This document shows, one piece after another, positions 53,845-61,645 of a DNA stretch of 64,000 nucleotides. Under the pieces are notes generated by a model, which worked only from the letters and a program-made list of their open reading frames with translations, did not search any database and was not told the origin of the DNA. Position 1 is the first letter of the stretch, and each line of letters opens with the position of its first letter. Source of the DNA: Winogradskyella ouciana (GTDB taxonomy: Bacteria > Bacteroidota > Bacteroidia > Flavobacteriales > Flavobacteriaceae); contig NZ_WJYA01000007.1 in NCBI RefSeq assembly GCF_009709615.1, positions 164,338 to 228,337 of the forward strand, written 5' to 3'. The position numbers were made by a program, and so were the translations under genes.

Positions 53845-55377
53845 ATGAAACAACCAAAACCAATACCTGGCTATAAAGTCGATAAAAGCACTATCATCAG
53901 CTTAGAGAAGGGTAAAATACCACCTCAAGCCATTGATTTAGAAGAAGTTGTGCTTGGGGCAATGATGATTGACAAAAAAGGTGTTGACGAAGTAATTGAC
54001 ATTTTAAGTCCTGAGTCTTTCTACAAAGATGCGCATAAACACATCTTTGAAGCAATTTTCAAATTATTTGAAAATAGTGAACCAGTCGACTTATTAACCG
54101 TTTCGAGCCAATTAAAGAAAGATGAAAAACTAGATTTAATTGGAGGTGATTTTTACCTCATTTCTTTGACTCAACGTGTGTCATCTTCAGCTCATATTGA
54201 GTTTCATGCACGTATTATCCTTCAAAAGTATATTCAAAGAAGCTTAATTAAGATTTCTAACGAAATTATTGAAGAGGCTTACGACGAAACCAAAGATGTT
54301 TTTGATTTGTTGGACAATGCAGAAGCCAAGCTTTACGAAGTTACTCAAGGTAATGTTAAGAAATCAACCGAGACGGCTCAGAGTTTGGTTATCCAGGCAA
54401 AAAAGAAGATAGAAGATATTTCGAATAAAGAAGGTCTTAGTGGAATTCCGACAGGTTTTGATAAAGTAGATAAGTTAACTTCTGGCTGGCAACCTTCAGA
54501 TTTAATTATTATCGCTGCTCGTCCTGGTATGGGTAAAACCGCTTTAACATTAACTATGGCGAGGAATATTGCTGTAGATTTTAATCAGGCTGTAGCATTT
54601 TTCTCTTTAGAGATGTCATCTGTTCAATTAATCACTAGGCTAATATCTAGTGAAACTGGTTTATCTTCTGAAAAACTAAGAACAGGAAAATTAGAAAAGC
54701 ATGAATGGGAACAGCTTAACGTAAAAGTTAAGACCCTAGAAAAGGCACCACTGTTTATTGATGATACACCATCATTATCTATTTTCGACTTACGTGCTAA
54801 AGCGAGAAGGCTAAAATCACAATACGATATTAAAGTCATTATGGTTGACTACTTGCAATTAATGACTGCTGGTGGAAGTCAGAAAGGGGGAAATCGTGAG
54901 CAGGAGATTTCAACTATCTCACGTAACCTTAAGGCTTTGGCTAAGGAATTAAGTGTCCCGGTTATTGCGTTGTCACAGTTATCTCGAGCTGTAGAAACAC
55001 GTGGTGGTAGTAAACGACCATTGTTATCAGATTTACGTGAATCTGGTGCGATTGAGCAAGATGCGGATATTGTGTCCTTCATTTATAGACCAGAATATTA
55101 TAAAATTGATGAGTGGGATGATGAAGAACGCTCACCAACCGAAGGACAAGGAGAGTTTATTGTGGCAAAACACAGAAATGGTGGATTGGACAATATAAGA
55201 CTGAAGTTCGTTGGCCATTTAGGTAAGTTTGATAATCTCGATGATTTTGATACACCTTTTGGTGAATTCCATTCAAAAATGAATGCCGCAGCCAATGACG
55301 ATACTTTTAGACCAGATAATTTACCAAACCCATCTGATGCTTTTGATGGGCCTGAAGATGACGGAGTACCTTTTTAA
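53845..55377 (+). CDS. dnaB: replicative DNA helicase
   Basis: 510 residues from ATG 53845; the opening at TTG 53836 overlaps the promoter box. It unwinds DNA at the fork as a ring hexamer. The N-terminal domain (PPQAIDLEEVVLGAMMIDKK, about 25-140) is followed by the RecA-like core: Walker A ARPGMGKTALTL near 230, FFSLEMSSVQL, Walker B VIMVDYLQLM, ALSQLSRAVETRGGSKRPLL and SDLRESGAIEQDADIV. No intein interrupts it. The C-terminal tail is acidic. Confidence 0.96.
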   Translation: MKQPKPIPGYKVDKSTIISLEKGKIPPQAIDLEEVVLGAMMIDKKGVDEVIDILSPESFYKDAHKHIFEAIFKLFENSEPVDLLTVSSQLKKDEKLDLIGGDFYLISLTQRVSSSAHIEFHARIILQKYIQRSLIKISNEIIEEAYDETKDVFDLLDNAEAKLYEVTQGNVKKSTETAQSLVIQAKKKIEDISNKEGLSGIPTGFDKVDKLTSGWQPSDLIIIAARPGMGKTALTLTMARNIAVDFNQAVAFFSLEMSSVQLITRLISSETGLSSEKLRTGKLEKHEWEQLNVKVKTLEKAPLFIDDTPSLSIFDLRAKARRLKSQYDIKVIMVDYLQLMTAGGSQKGGNREQEISTISRNLKALAKELSVPVIALSQLSRAVETRGGSKRPLLSDLRESGAIEQDADIVSFIYRPEYYKIDEWDDEERSPTEGQGEFIVAKHRNGGLDNIRLKFVGHLGKFDNLDDFDTPFGEFHSKMNAAANDDTFRPDNLPNPSDAFDGPEDDGVPF

Positions 55378-55448
55378 CAGCATTTTATAAGTTTCACAAT
55401 TCTTTTTTGACGTATCTTTACATTTCGCTATTTTAAGAAAATTGCCTC

Positions 55449-56483
55449 ATGTTAGAACAGAGACGTACAACAAATATTCTGTTGTTGATTATAGTAATTC
55501 CACTAGTATTTTATCTACTTAAAATACTCTCCTTTATATTCATTCCATTAATATTCTCAATGTTTATTGCGTTATTGTTTTTACCATTAATGCGGTGGTT
55601 AGGCAGACGTAACGTACCTAAATTTATTAGCATAATTATTGTTTTGCTTTTGGTTGCAGGTGGTTTAAAATTGGGAGTTGAATTGGTGAGATTATCTAGT
55701 AAGGAAATATTAGCAACAAAATCTGAGTTCATTCCTAAGGCAGAGGAGAAATTGAGTGATTTAAAAGTTTATGCTTTTGAAAATTTTGGGATTGAATTTG
55801 AAGACAATAAAAACCCTCTGGCTCAATTTTTTCAAAAAGAAAATTTAGGCTCTACAATTGGGTTTTTAAATTCATTTTTAACGATGCTTTTAATGACCGT
55901 GTTTTTTGTGGTACTATGGTTGGCTGAATCAATAAATGTTCATAAACTTCTAAACAACACATTGCTGAGGCAAAAATATACTTCTGTAAAAACATTTATG
56001 AAGATTGAAAAAGATCTTATAAAATTTATTAAGGTAAAAGTATTAGTAAGTGCCCTAACTGGCTTATTTACGGGTTTAATGTGTGTATTTTTTGATGTGA
56101 GTTTCCCTATTTTTTGGGGTCTATTTGCATTTGCCATAAATTTTGTGCAGATGGTTGGTTCGTTTATATCTGTGATTTTCCTTTCAATCTTTGCCTTTGT
56201 AGAGTTAGACCCAACAAGTACGTTGTTCTTTTTTGTACTGGCAATAACTTTAGTACAAGTAACTTTTGGAGCCATTTTAGAACCTATATTTATGGGTAAA
56301 TCTTTTTCAATTAATGTTATTGCTGTTTTAGTTATGCTTATGTTTTGGGGTTTTCTGTGGGGAATTCCTGGTCTAATTATGGCGATACCAATAACTGTAT
56401 TCATCAAAATTATTCTAGACCAGTTTCCAAGTACTAAAATCATTGCTAGTTTGCTTTCTGGTAAGCAAACTACAATAGAATAG
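55449..56483 (+). CDS. AI-2E family (PerM/TqsA-like) membrane protein
   Basis: 344 residues with about seven to eight membrane helices. Family features are RRTTNILLLIIVIPLVFYLL, PLMRWLGRRNVPKFISIIIV, ALFAFAINFVQMVGSFISVI-type helix (here GLFAFAINFVQMVGSFISV), GAILEPIFMGKSFSINVIAV and GIPGLIMAIPITVFIKIILD. The name comes from an autoinducer-2 exporter, but many members have other cargo, such as Na+/H+. Substrate unknown. Stands alone. Confidence 0.86.
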   Translation: MLEQRRTTNILLLIIVIPLVFYLLKILSFIFIPLIFSMFIALLFLPLMRWLGRRNVPKFISIIIVLLLVAGGLKLGVELVRLSSKEILATKSEFIPKAEEKLSDLKVYAFENFGIEFEDNKNPLAQFFQKENLGSTIGFLNSFLTMLLMTVFFVVLWLAESINVHKLLNNTLLRQKYTSVKTFMKIEKDLIKFIKVKVLVSALTGLFTGLMCVFFDVSFPIFWGLFAFAINFVQMVGSFISVIFLSIFAFVELDPTSTLFFFVLAITLVQVTFGAILEPIFMGKSFSINVIAVLVMLMFWGFLWGIPGLIMAIPITVFIKIILDQFPSTKIIASLLSGKQTTIE

Positions 56484-56547
56484 GATCATAGTTTTTTTGC
56501 TGTAAATATCTAATTTTAAGTATCTTTCTACTTTAAAAATTACTGGT

Positions 56548-57465
56548 ATGGTACACGGCACTCACAATGCTCAAGATGATTCTAGAAACGATTCTATTCT
56601 TATATCTATTAATGATGAACTTTTTAAACGTAATGAAGCTAAGATATCTGTGTTTGATAGTGGTTATTTAGTAGGTGATGGTGTTTGGGAAGCCTTGCGA
56701 TTACATAATGGTGTTTTGGTTTTCTTGGAAGATCATTTTAAACGTTTGTGGCAATCAGCAAAGACTGTTGGGATGTCGTTACCGTTCACAAAAGAAGAGC
56801 TGACAAATAGAGTTTGGAAAATCATAAATGCCAATAACATGACGGATGGTGTTCATGTTAGAATAATGATTACAAGAGGCATAAAAAAAACACCATCACA
56901 AGATCCAAGGTTAACAATCTTAGGACCTAATGTGGTCATAATTCCTGAGTATAAAAAAGCATCCAAAGATTCAAAAGAAAAAGGAATTAGCTTATTTACA
57001 AGTACAATCAGAAGAGGCTCGCCAGATTATTTAGACCCAAGATTAAATTGCCATAGTAAACTGCATGAAGTGCAAGCGTTGATTCAGGCCATAGAAGCTG
57101 GTGCAGACGAAGCATTGATGTTAGATGTTAACGGTTTCGTTTCTACTTGTAATGCCACAAATTTTTTTATTGTGAAAGATGGTGAGGTTTGGACGTCAAC
57201 CGGCAAATATTGTATGAATGGTATTACCAGAGCCAAAGTTATTGAGGTCTGTAGCTCAAATAATATTCCTTGTAAAGAAAAAGACTTTTCATTATTTGAT
57301 GTGTACGGAGCTGATGAGGCGTTTGTAACCGGAACTTTTGGAGGTTTAACTCCAGTGACAAAAATTGATGGACGAACCATTGGAGAAGGAGGATTTGGTA
57401 AAATGACGAGAAAACTGAGCCACCTTTATGAAGAACTAATTGAAACTAATGTAAAACATGGCTAA
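56548..57465 (+). CDS. class IV PLP-dependent aminotransferase
   Basis: 305 residues. The fold-type IV pattern is clear: ISVFDSGYLVGDGVWEALRL, LEDHFKRLWQSAKTVGMSLP, YLDPRLNCHSKLHEVQALIQ (PLP Lys in the SKL context), ADEALMLDVNGFVSTCNATN and ADEAFVTGTFGGLTPVTKID. It is close to branched-chain or D-amino-acid transaminases, but the substrate cannot be assigned. It overlaps the sulfotransferase-like gene by 8 bp, a pairing that resembles a known fusion in plants. Confidence 0.88.
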   Translation: MVHGTHNAQDDSRNDSILISINDELFKRNEAKISVFDSGYLVGDGVWEALRLHNGVLVFLEDHFKRLWQSAKTVGMSLPFTKEELTNRVWKIINANNMTDGVHVRIMITRGIKKTPSQDPRLTILGPNVVIIPEYKKASKDSKEKGISLFTSTIRRGSPDYLDPRLNCHSKLHEVQALIQAIEAGADEALMLDVNGFVSTCNATNFFIVKDGEVWTSTGKYCMNGITRAKVIEVCSSNNIPCKEKDFSLFDVYGADEAFVTGTFGGLTPVTKIDGRTIGEGGFGKMTRKLSHLYEELIETNVKHG

Positions 57466-58183
57466 AACAAAACGTATATGTTTATGGTCTGGGCCGCGCA
57501 ATATTTCAACAGCTTTAATGTATTCCTTCGCGCAACGATCAGATACTAAAGTGTTTGACGAACCACTTTATGCTTTTTATTTAAGAAATCATCCTGAAGC
57601 ACATAGTTATCATCCAGGCGCAGAAGATATTCTAGAAACCATGGAGAATGATGGAGATAAAGTTGTGGATATGCTGTTGACCAATACTGAAAAGCCAGTG
57701 CTGTTCTTTAAGCATATGACGCATCATTTATTGGATTTGGATAGGGATTTTATGAAAGAAACCGTTAATGTGATTTTAACTAGAGATCCGATAGACATGT
57801 TGCCTTCTTTTGATAAGGTTATTAAAAATCCATCTCTTCATGATGTAGGTTATGAGTTGCATATAGAATTACTAGACTATTTCAAAAAACATAATATTCG
57901 TTTCTCGGTGTTAGATTCTAGAAAAGTATTACAAAACCCTAGAAAAACACTTCAAAAGTTATGTGATTTTGCCAAAATACCTTTCGATGAAAACATGTTG
58001 TCTTGGCAGCCACAACAACGAGAAGAAGATGGATTATGGGCTAAATTCTGGTATCATAATGTGCACAAATCAAGTGGATTTCAAAAGTATAAACCAAAAG
58101 AGAAACCATTCCCAGAGCATCTTAATGAACTTCTAAACCAGAGTCAGCCACACTATAATAAGTTACTGAGATATGCTTTATAG
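57458..58183 (+). CDS. sulfotransferase-like protein
   Basis: 241 residues. The N-terminal ICLWSGPRNISTALMYSFAQ matches the PAPS-binding loop style of sulfotransferases (here SGPRNIST), and VILTRDPIDMLPSFDKVI corresponds to the 3'-phosphate motif. EPLYAFYLRNHPEAHSYHPG follows the first loop. Whether it binds PAPS is not shown. The 5' overlap with the aminotransferase gene implies that both products act on one compound. Confidence 0.78.
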   Translation: MAKTKRICLWSGPRNISTALMYSFAQRSDTKVFDEPLYAFYLRNHPEAHSYHPGAEDILETMENDGDKVVDMLLTNTEKPVLFFKHMTHHLLDLDRDFMKETVNVILTRDPIDMLPSFDKVIKNPSLHDVGYELHIELLDYFKKHNIRFSVLDSRKVLQNPRKTLQKLCDFAKIPFDENMLSWQPQQREEDGLWAKFWYHNVHKSSGFQKYKPKEKPFPEHLNELLNQSQPHYNKLLRYAL

Positions 58184-58248
58184 GTCTTAAAAGAATTATA
58201 AATCACATAGCGATAGACTAAAATTTGACTATATTTCGTTCTAAATCT

Positions 58249-59514
58249 ATGAACTTGAAAAAAATAGTCTTAATAATATTTACCCTTTTCTTCAGCTTTA
58301 ATGCGTATGCTTCTTATATTCTTATTCCTATGGATGCCGAATCGCAAGAGAATCATTTAAAGGCCTATGGTGTTACGTATTGGACGCTCGAGCGAGAGCT
58401 TAAGGTGAAATGGTTACTCAATTACAGAGGAGGATCATTTTTATTGCCAGATGCAGATATCATTCAACGCGAATGCCAAATAAGAGGAGTCTCATTTGAG
58501 GTTATTTCAGATTCTAAAGCTGCTGAAATTTTAGATAAAATCAGTAGCCCAGCCGTAAACCAAGAAGCTGTAGTTTTAGAGAAGGCACCAAAGATTGCTG
58601 TTTATACTCCTTATGGTAAACAACCTTGGGATGATGCCGTAACTATGGTTTTGACGTATGCAGAGATCCCTTATGAAACCATTTATGATGAAGAAGTTCT
58701 AAAGGATGAATTATTGCTCTATGATTGGTTACACTTACATCACGAAGATTTTACCGGCCAATATGGAAAGTTTTACAGAACCTATCGTTCTGCCGCTTGG
58801 TATATAGAAGAAAAGAAAGCTGCGGAAGCCTTGGCGACAAAATTAGGATATGATAAAGTATCTGATGCCAAATTAGATGTAGCATTGAAGATAAGGGATT
58901 ATGTTGTTGGTGGCGGATTTATGTTTGCCATGTGCTCTGCAACAGATAGTTTTGATATTGCACTATCTGCAGAAGGAGTTGATATCTGTGAACCTATGTT
59001 TGATGGAGATGGCAGCGATCCTGGTTATCAAAATAAAATTGACTATTCAAAAACATTTGCTTTTAAGGATTATATTTTAGAAAGAAGCCCAAATGTTTAT
59101 GAGTTTTCATCTATCGATATGACACAGAAGCGTCAAATTCCATTCAAAACAGACTATTTTTCTCTGATGGAGTATTCTGCTAAATGGGATCCTATTCCAA
59201 CCATGTTGACACAAAACCATACATCTTTGGTAAAGGGTTTTATGGGACAGACAACATCATTTACAAGAGATCAAATAAAATCTAATGTTTTGGTTATGGG
59301 TGAAAATAGAACCAATGGTGAAGCCAAATATATTCATGGTATAAAAGGAAAAGGTTTCTTTACGTTTTATGGAGGTCACGACCCAGAAGATTACACCCAT
59401 AGAGTAGGAGATCCAAAAACAGAACTAGATCTACACCCAACTTCGCCGGGTTATCGATTAATACTCAACAATGTTTTGTTTCCAGCTGCTAAAAAGAAGA
59501 AGCAGAAAACATGA
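58249..59514 (+). CDS. conserved secreted protein, often mislabelled asparagine synthetase B
   Basis: 421 residues from ATG 58249, which gives a signal peptide (MNLKKIVLIIFTLFFSFNAY, cut near ASY). I recognise it as a family conserved in Bacteroidota whose records often carry the name asparagine synthetase B. No Cys1 glutaminase start, PPi-loop SGGxDS or other synthetase motif is present. Visible conserved parts: LKVKWLLNYRGGSFLLPDAD, KQPWDDAVTMVLTYAEIPYE, LHLHHEDFTGQYGKFYRTYR, and VVGGGFMFAMCSATDSFDIA, which resembles a class I glutamine-amidotransferase-like elbow with Cys. Function unknown. Confidence 0.8.
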   Translation: MNLKKIVLIIFTLFFSFNAYASYILIPMDAESQENHLKAYGVTYWTLERELKVKWLLNYRGGSFLLPDADIIQRECQIRGVSFEVISDSKAAEILDKISSPAVNQEAVVLEKAPKIAVYTPYGKQPWDDAVTMVLTYAEIPYETIYDEEVLKDELLLYDWLHLHHEDFTGQYGKFYRTYRSAAWYIEEKKAAEALATKLGYDKVSDAKLDVALKIRDYVVGGGFMFAMCSATDSFDIALSAEGVDICEPMFDGDGSDPGYQNKIDYSKTFAFKDYILERSPNVYEFSSIDMTQKRQIPFKTDYFSLMEYSAKWDPIPTMLTQNHTSLVKGFMGQTTSFTRDQIKSNVLVMGENRTNGEAKYIHGIKGKGFFTFYGGHDPEDYTHRVGDPKTELDLHPTSPGYRLILNNVLFPAAKKKKQKT

Positions 59515-59563
59515 TATCATATAAGTTTTTTGTATTTTAAACTGGTAATTAATCCAAGTTAAA

Positions 59564-59842
59564 ATGGGAAGAAAAGAAGATATACTAAATAAAATTCAAA
59601 TTTTAATCACTAATCATTTTGACACTCCAGAAGAAGCATTTGCATTTTTTGACAAGGATGGTGATGGAAAACTATCAAAAGACGAAATTAAAAGACTATT
59701 GAAACAAGCGGAAATAAGTGGTTTTATTCGTGGTATTGTAAGTTCAAAACTTATAGAAGGCTATGATACGGATGGTGATGAACTTGTTGATTGGGAAGAA
59801 TTTAAGTTAGCCATTGATGAAATTTCAGATGAATCTAAATAG
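59564..59842 (+). CDS. EF-hand calcium-binding protein
   Basis: 92 residues, no signal peptide. Two EF-hand loops are complete: D30-KDGDGKLSKD-E41 and D68-TDGDELVDWE-E79, with ligands at the 1, 3, 5, 7, 9 and 12 positions, each flanked by helices (EEAFAFF; EIKRLLKQAE; EFKLAIDEI). It is a calmodulin-like pair on a bacterial scale and may act as Ca2+ sensor or buffer in the cytoplasm. YjbQ starts 7 bp downstream, so it is probably cotranscribed. Confidence 0.85.
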   Translation: MGRKEDILNKIQILITNHFDTPEEAFAFFDKDGDGKLSKDEIKRLLKQAEISGFIRGIVSSKLIEGYDTDGDELVDWEEFKLAIDEISDESK

Positions 59843-59849
59843 ATTTTAG

Positions 59850-60272
59850 ATGAAATATTCTCAAAAAGAGATTAGATTAAGAGCTCATCCCAGAGGATTT
59901 CATTTGATAACCTCTGAAATATTAAACGCTATTCCTGAAATTAAGGGGATTTCTATTGGTCAATTACAAGTCTTTATAAAGCACACTTCGGCAAGTTTAA
60001 CTATAAATGAAAATGCTGATCCTACAGTTAGGCAAGATTTCGAAAGTTACATAAATAAAATGGTGCCCGAAAATCAACCTTACTATAAGCACACCCTCGA
60101 GGGCTCTGATGATATGCCTGCTCACATAAAAGCATCTTTAATGGGCTCATCAGTTCAAATTCCGATAACAGATGGGAAGCTTAACCTAGGTATATGGCAA
60201 GGAGTTTATCTATGTGAGCATAGAAATAATGCTTCTAGAAGACATTTAGTGATTACAGCCTTTGGGAAGTAA
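59850..60272 (+). CDS. YjbQ (UPF0047) family protein
   Basis: 140 residues, the family's normal length. Conserved parts are VFIKHTSASLTINENADPTV, HTLEGSDDMPAHIKASLMGS and LGIWQGVYLCEHRNNASRRH, which form the His/Asp/Glu pocket of the trimer. The family is annotated as secondary thiamine-phosphate synthase from complementation in E. coli; its true role is unsettled. It follows the EF-hand gene by 7 bp. Confidence 0.9.
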   Translation: MKYSQKEIRLRAHPRGFHLITSEILNAIPEIKGISIGQLQVFIKHTSASLTINENADPTVRQDFESYINKMVPENQPYYKHTLEGSDDMPAHIKASLMGSSVQIPITDGKLNLGIWQGVYLCEHRNNASRRHLVITAFGK

Positions 60273-60284
60273 AGATTAAAAACA

Positions 60285-60315
60285 AAAAATCCGATTCGTG
60301 AGAATCGGATTTTTA
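60285..60315. terminator. bidirectional terminator between yjbQ and rplT
   Basis: AAAAATCCGATTC and GAATCGGATTTTT form a perfect 13-bp stem around GTGA. A and T runs make it efficient in both directions, for yjbQ (plus) and the rplT operon (minus). Confidence 0.9.
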
Positions 60316-60351
60316 TTAAGCGAAATGTTGTTATTAATTTGGCTAAAAGCC

Positions 60352-60696
60352 TTATTTAACTTTTTTAACTATAGCTTCAAAAGCTTCTGGGTGGTTCATT
60401 GCTAAATCGGCTAAAACCTTACGGTTTAAATCGATATTGTTAGCTTTTAATCCTCCCATAAATTTTGAATAGCTCATTCCATGTTGTCTTGCACCAGCGT
60501 TAATACGCATTATCCATAACGAACGGAATGTTCTTTTCTTGTTTCTACGGTCTCTATACGAGTATTGCATCGCTTTGTCAACCGCATTTTTTGCTACTGT
60601 CCAGACATTTTTACGTCTTCCCCAGTATCCTTTTGCTTGCTTAAGAACTTTTTTTCTTCTAGCTCTCTTCGCCACTGAATTTACTGATCTTGGCAT
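60352..60696 (-). CDS. rplT: 50S ribosomal protein L20
   Basis: 114 residues. It binds 23S rRNA early in 50S assembly. The sequence is typical: [57 protein letters not shown]. It is the last gene of thrS-infC-rpmI-rplT. The 102-bp gap after rpmI holds small palindromes (60724-60735 and 60777-60794) but nothing I can identify as a regulatory site. Confidence 0.97.
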   Translation of the reverse strand: MPRSVNSVAKRARRKKVLKQAKGYWGRRKNVWTVAKNAVDKAMQYSYRDRRNKKRTFRSLWIMRINAGARQHGMSYSKFMGGLKANNIDLNRKVLADLAMNHPEAFEAIVKKVK

Positions 60697-60798
60697 TTCT
60701 TTAATTGTTTTTTGTAGTAGGCGACCAAAATTGGTACTTGCTAAATAATTTTGCCTAACTCCAGGGTTTATAAATTGTTTTAACCGATTAAAACAGGG

Positions 60799-60996
60799 TT
60801 ACTTTAAACGTAACATTGTTTTAATATTGTCCTCATCTGCTTTGTGTACCAAAGTATCATGAGTCAATCTTAGCTTACGCTTTTTAGATTTTTTTGTCAA
60901 TATATGACTCTTAAAAGCGTGCTTTCTTTTAATCTTACCAGTGCCAGTTAGTTTGAAACGTTTCTTAGCACTCGATTTTGTTTTCATTTTAGGCAT
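60799..60996 (-). CDS. rpmI: 50S ribosomal protein L35
   Basis: 65 residues, very basic. [20 protein letters not shown] and [20 protein letters not shown] are the L35 signature. The C-terminus ends NIKTMLRLK. Between infC and rplT as in nearly all bacteria. Confidence 0.97.
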   Translation of the reverse strand: MPKMKTKSSAKKRFKLTGTGKIKRKHAFKSHILTKKSKKRKLRLTHDTLVHKADEDNIKTMLRLK

Positions 60997-61034
60997 TTTG
61001 TCCTAGTTTTAATTTACGTTTCGCTTATTTTCAT

Positions 61035-61058
61035 CCACCGAAGCCTAGGCGTAGGTGG
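61035..61058. repeat. near-palindromic repeat between infC and rpmI
   Basis: A 24-bp near-palindrome with arms CCACC and GGTGG around a central GCCTAGGC; only four positions break the symmetry. It lies in the 64-bp gap between infC and rpmI and looks like a dispersed intergenic repeat rather than a terminator, as no T run follows on the minus strand. Confidence 0.6.
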
Positions 61059-61060
61059 TT

Positions 61061-61618
61061 TTACTTATTCTTTTTAGGAGCAATGAACATAATCATTCGC
61101 TTACCTTCAAGCTTTGGCATTTGTTCTACTTTACCATACTCTTCAAGATCTTGTGCCAATCTTAATAATAAGATTTGTCCTTGCTCTTTAAATACTATAG
61201 ATCGTCCTTTAAAGAAAACGAATGCCTTTAATTTGGCACCATCTTTTAAAAACTTAATAGCATGTTTCTTTTTAAATTCGTAATCGTGGTCATCTGTATT
61301 AGGACCAAAACGAATTTCTTTAACAACAACTTTTGTTGCTTTAGATTTTAACGCTTTTTCTCGTTTCTTTTGTTCGTAAAGAAACTTTTTATAATCCATG
61401 ACCTTACAAACAGGTGGCTTCGCATTTGGCGAAATCTCAACCAGATCCAAACCTTGCTCGTCAGCCATGGAAAGCGCTTTCTTAATAGGATATACTCCTA
61501 CCTCTACGTTGTCTCCAACAACTCTTACTTCTTCGGATCTAATTTTAGAATTTATACGGTGTTTATCCTCTTGGGATTCACGTCTGTTATAACTTCTTCT
61601 GTTTCTACGTATTGCTAT
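61061..61618 (-). CDS. infC: translation initiation factor IF-3, AUA start
   Basis: 185 residues when started at the ATA codon 61616-61618. The first in-frame ATG (61468) would give 135 residues and cut away 50 conserved ones, including [20 protein letters not shown] and the N-domain [20 protein letters not shown]. An in-frame TAA lies two codons before the ATA, and no ATG, GTG or TTG occurs between. IF-3 checks start codons, and infC is known for rare starts that IF-3 itself discriminates against, giving autoregulation. The C-domain ([40 protein letters not shown]) is complete. 27 bp after thrS. Confidence 0.9.
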   Translation of the reverse strand: MAIRRNRRSYNRRESQEDKHRINSKIRSEEVRVVGDNVEVGVYPIKKALSMADEQGLDLVEISPNAKPPVCKVMDYKKFLYEQKKREKALKSKATKVVVKEIRFGPNTDDHDYEFKKKHAIKFLKDGAKLKAFVFFKGRSIVFKEQGQILLLRLAQDLEEYGKVEQMPKLEGKRMIMFIAPKKNK

Positions 61619-61645
61619 GACTTATATATTTAAATTAAACGTTAA

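Noticed and set aside
60777..60794. Hairpin between rpmI and rplT as an L20 autoregulatory site
   Set aside because: The 7-bp AT-rich stem has no visible resemblance to the L20 rRNA target, so there is no support beyond position.
61083..61283. Plus-strand frame within infC
   Set aside because: It is antisense to conserved IF-3 coding sequence.
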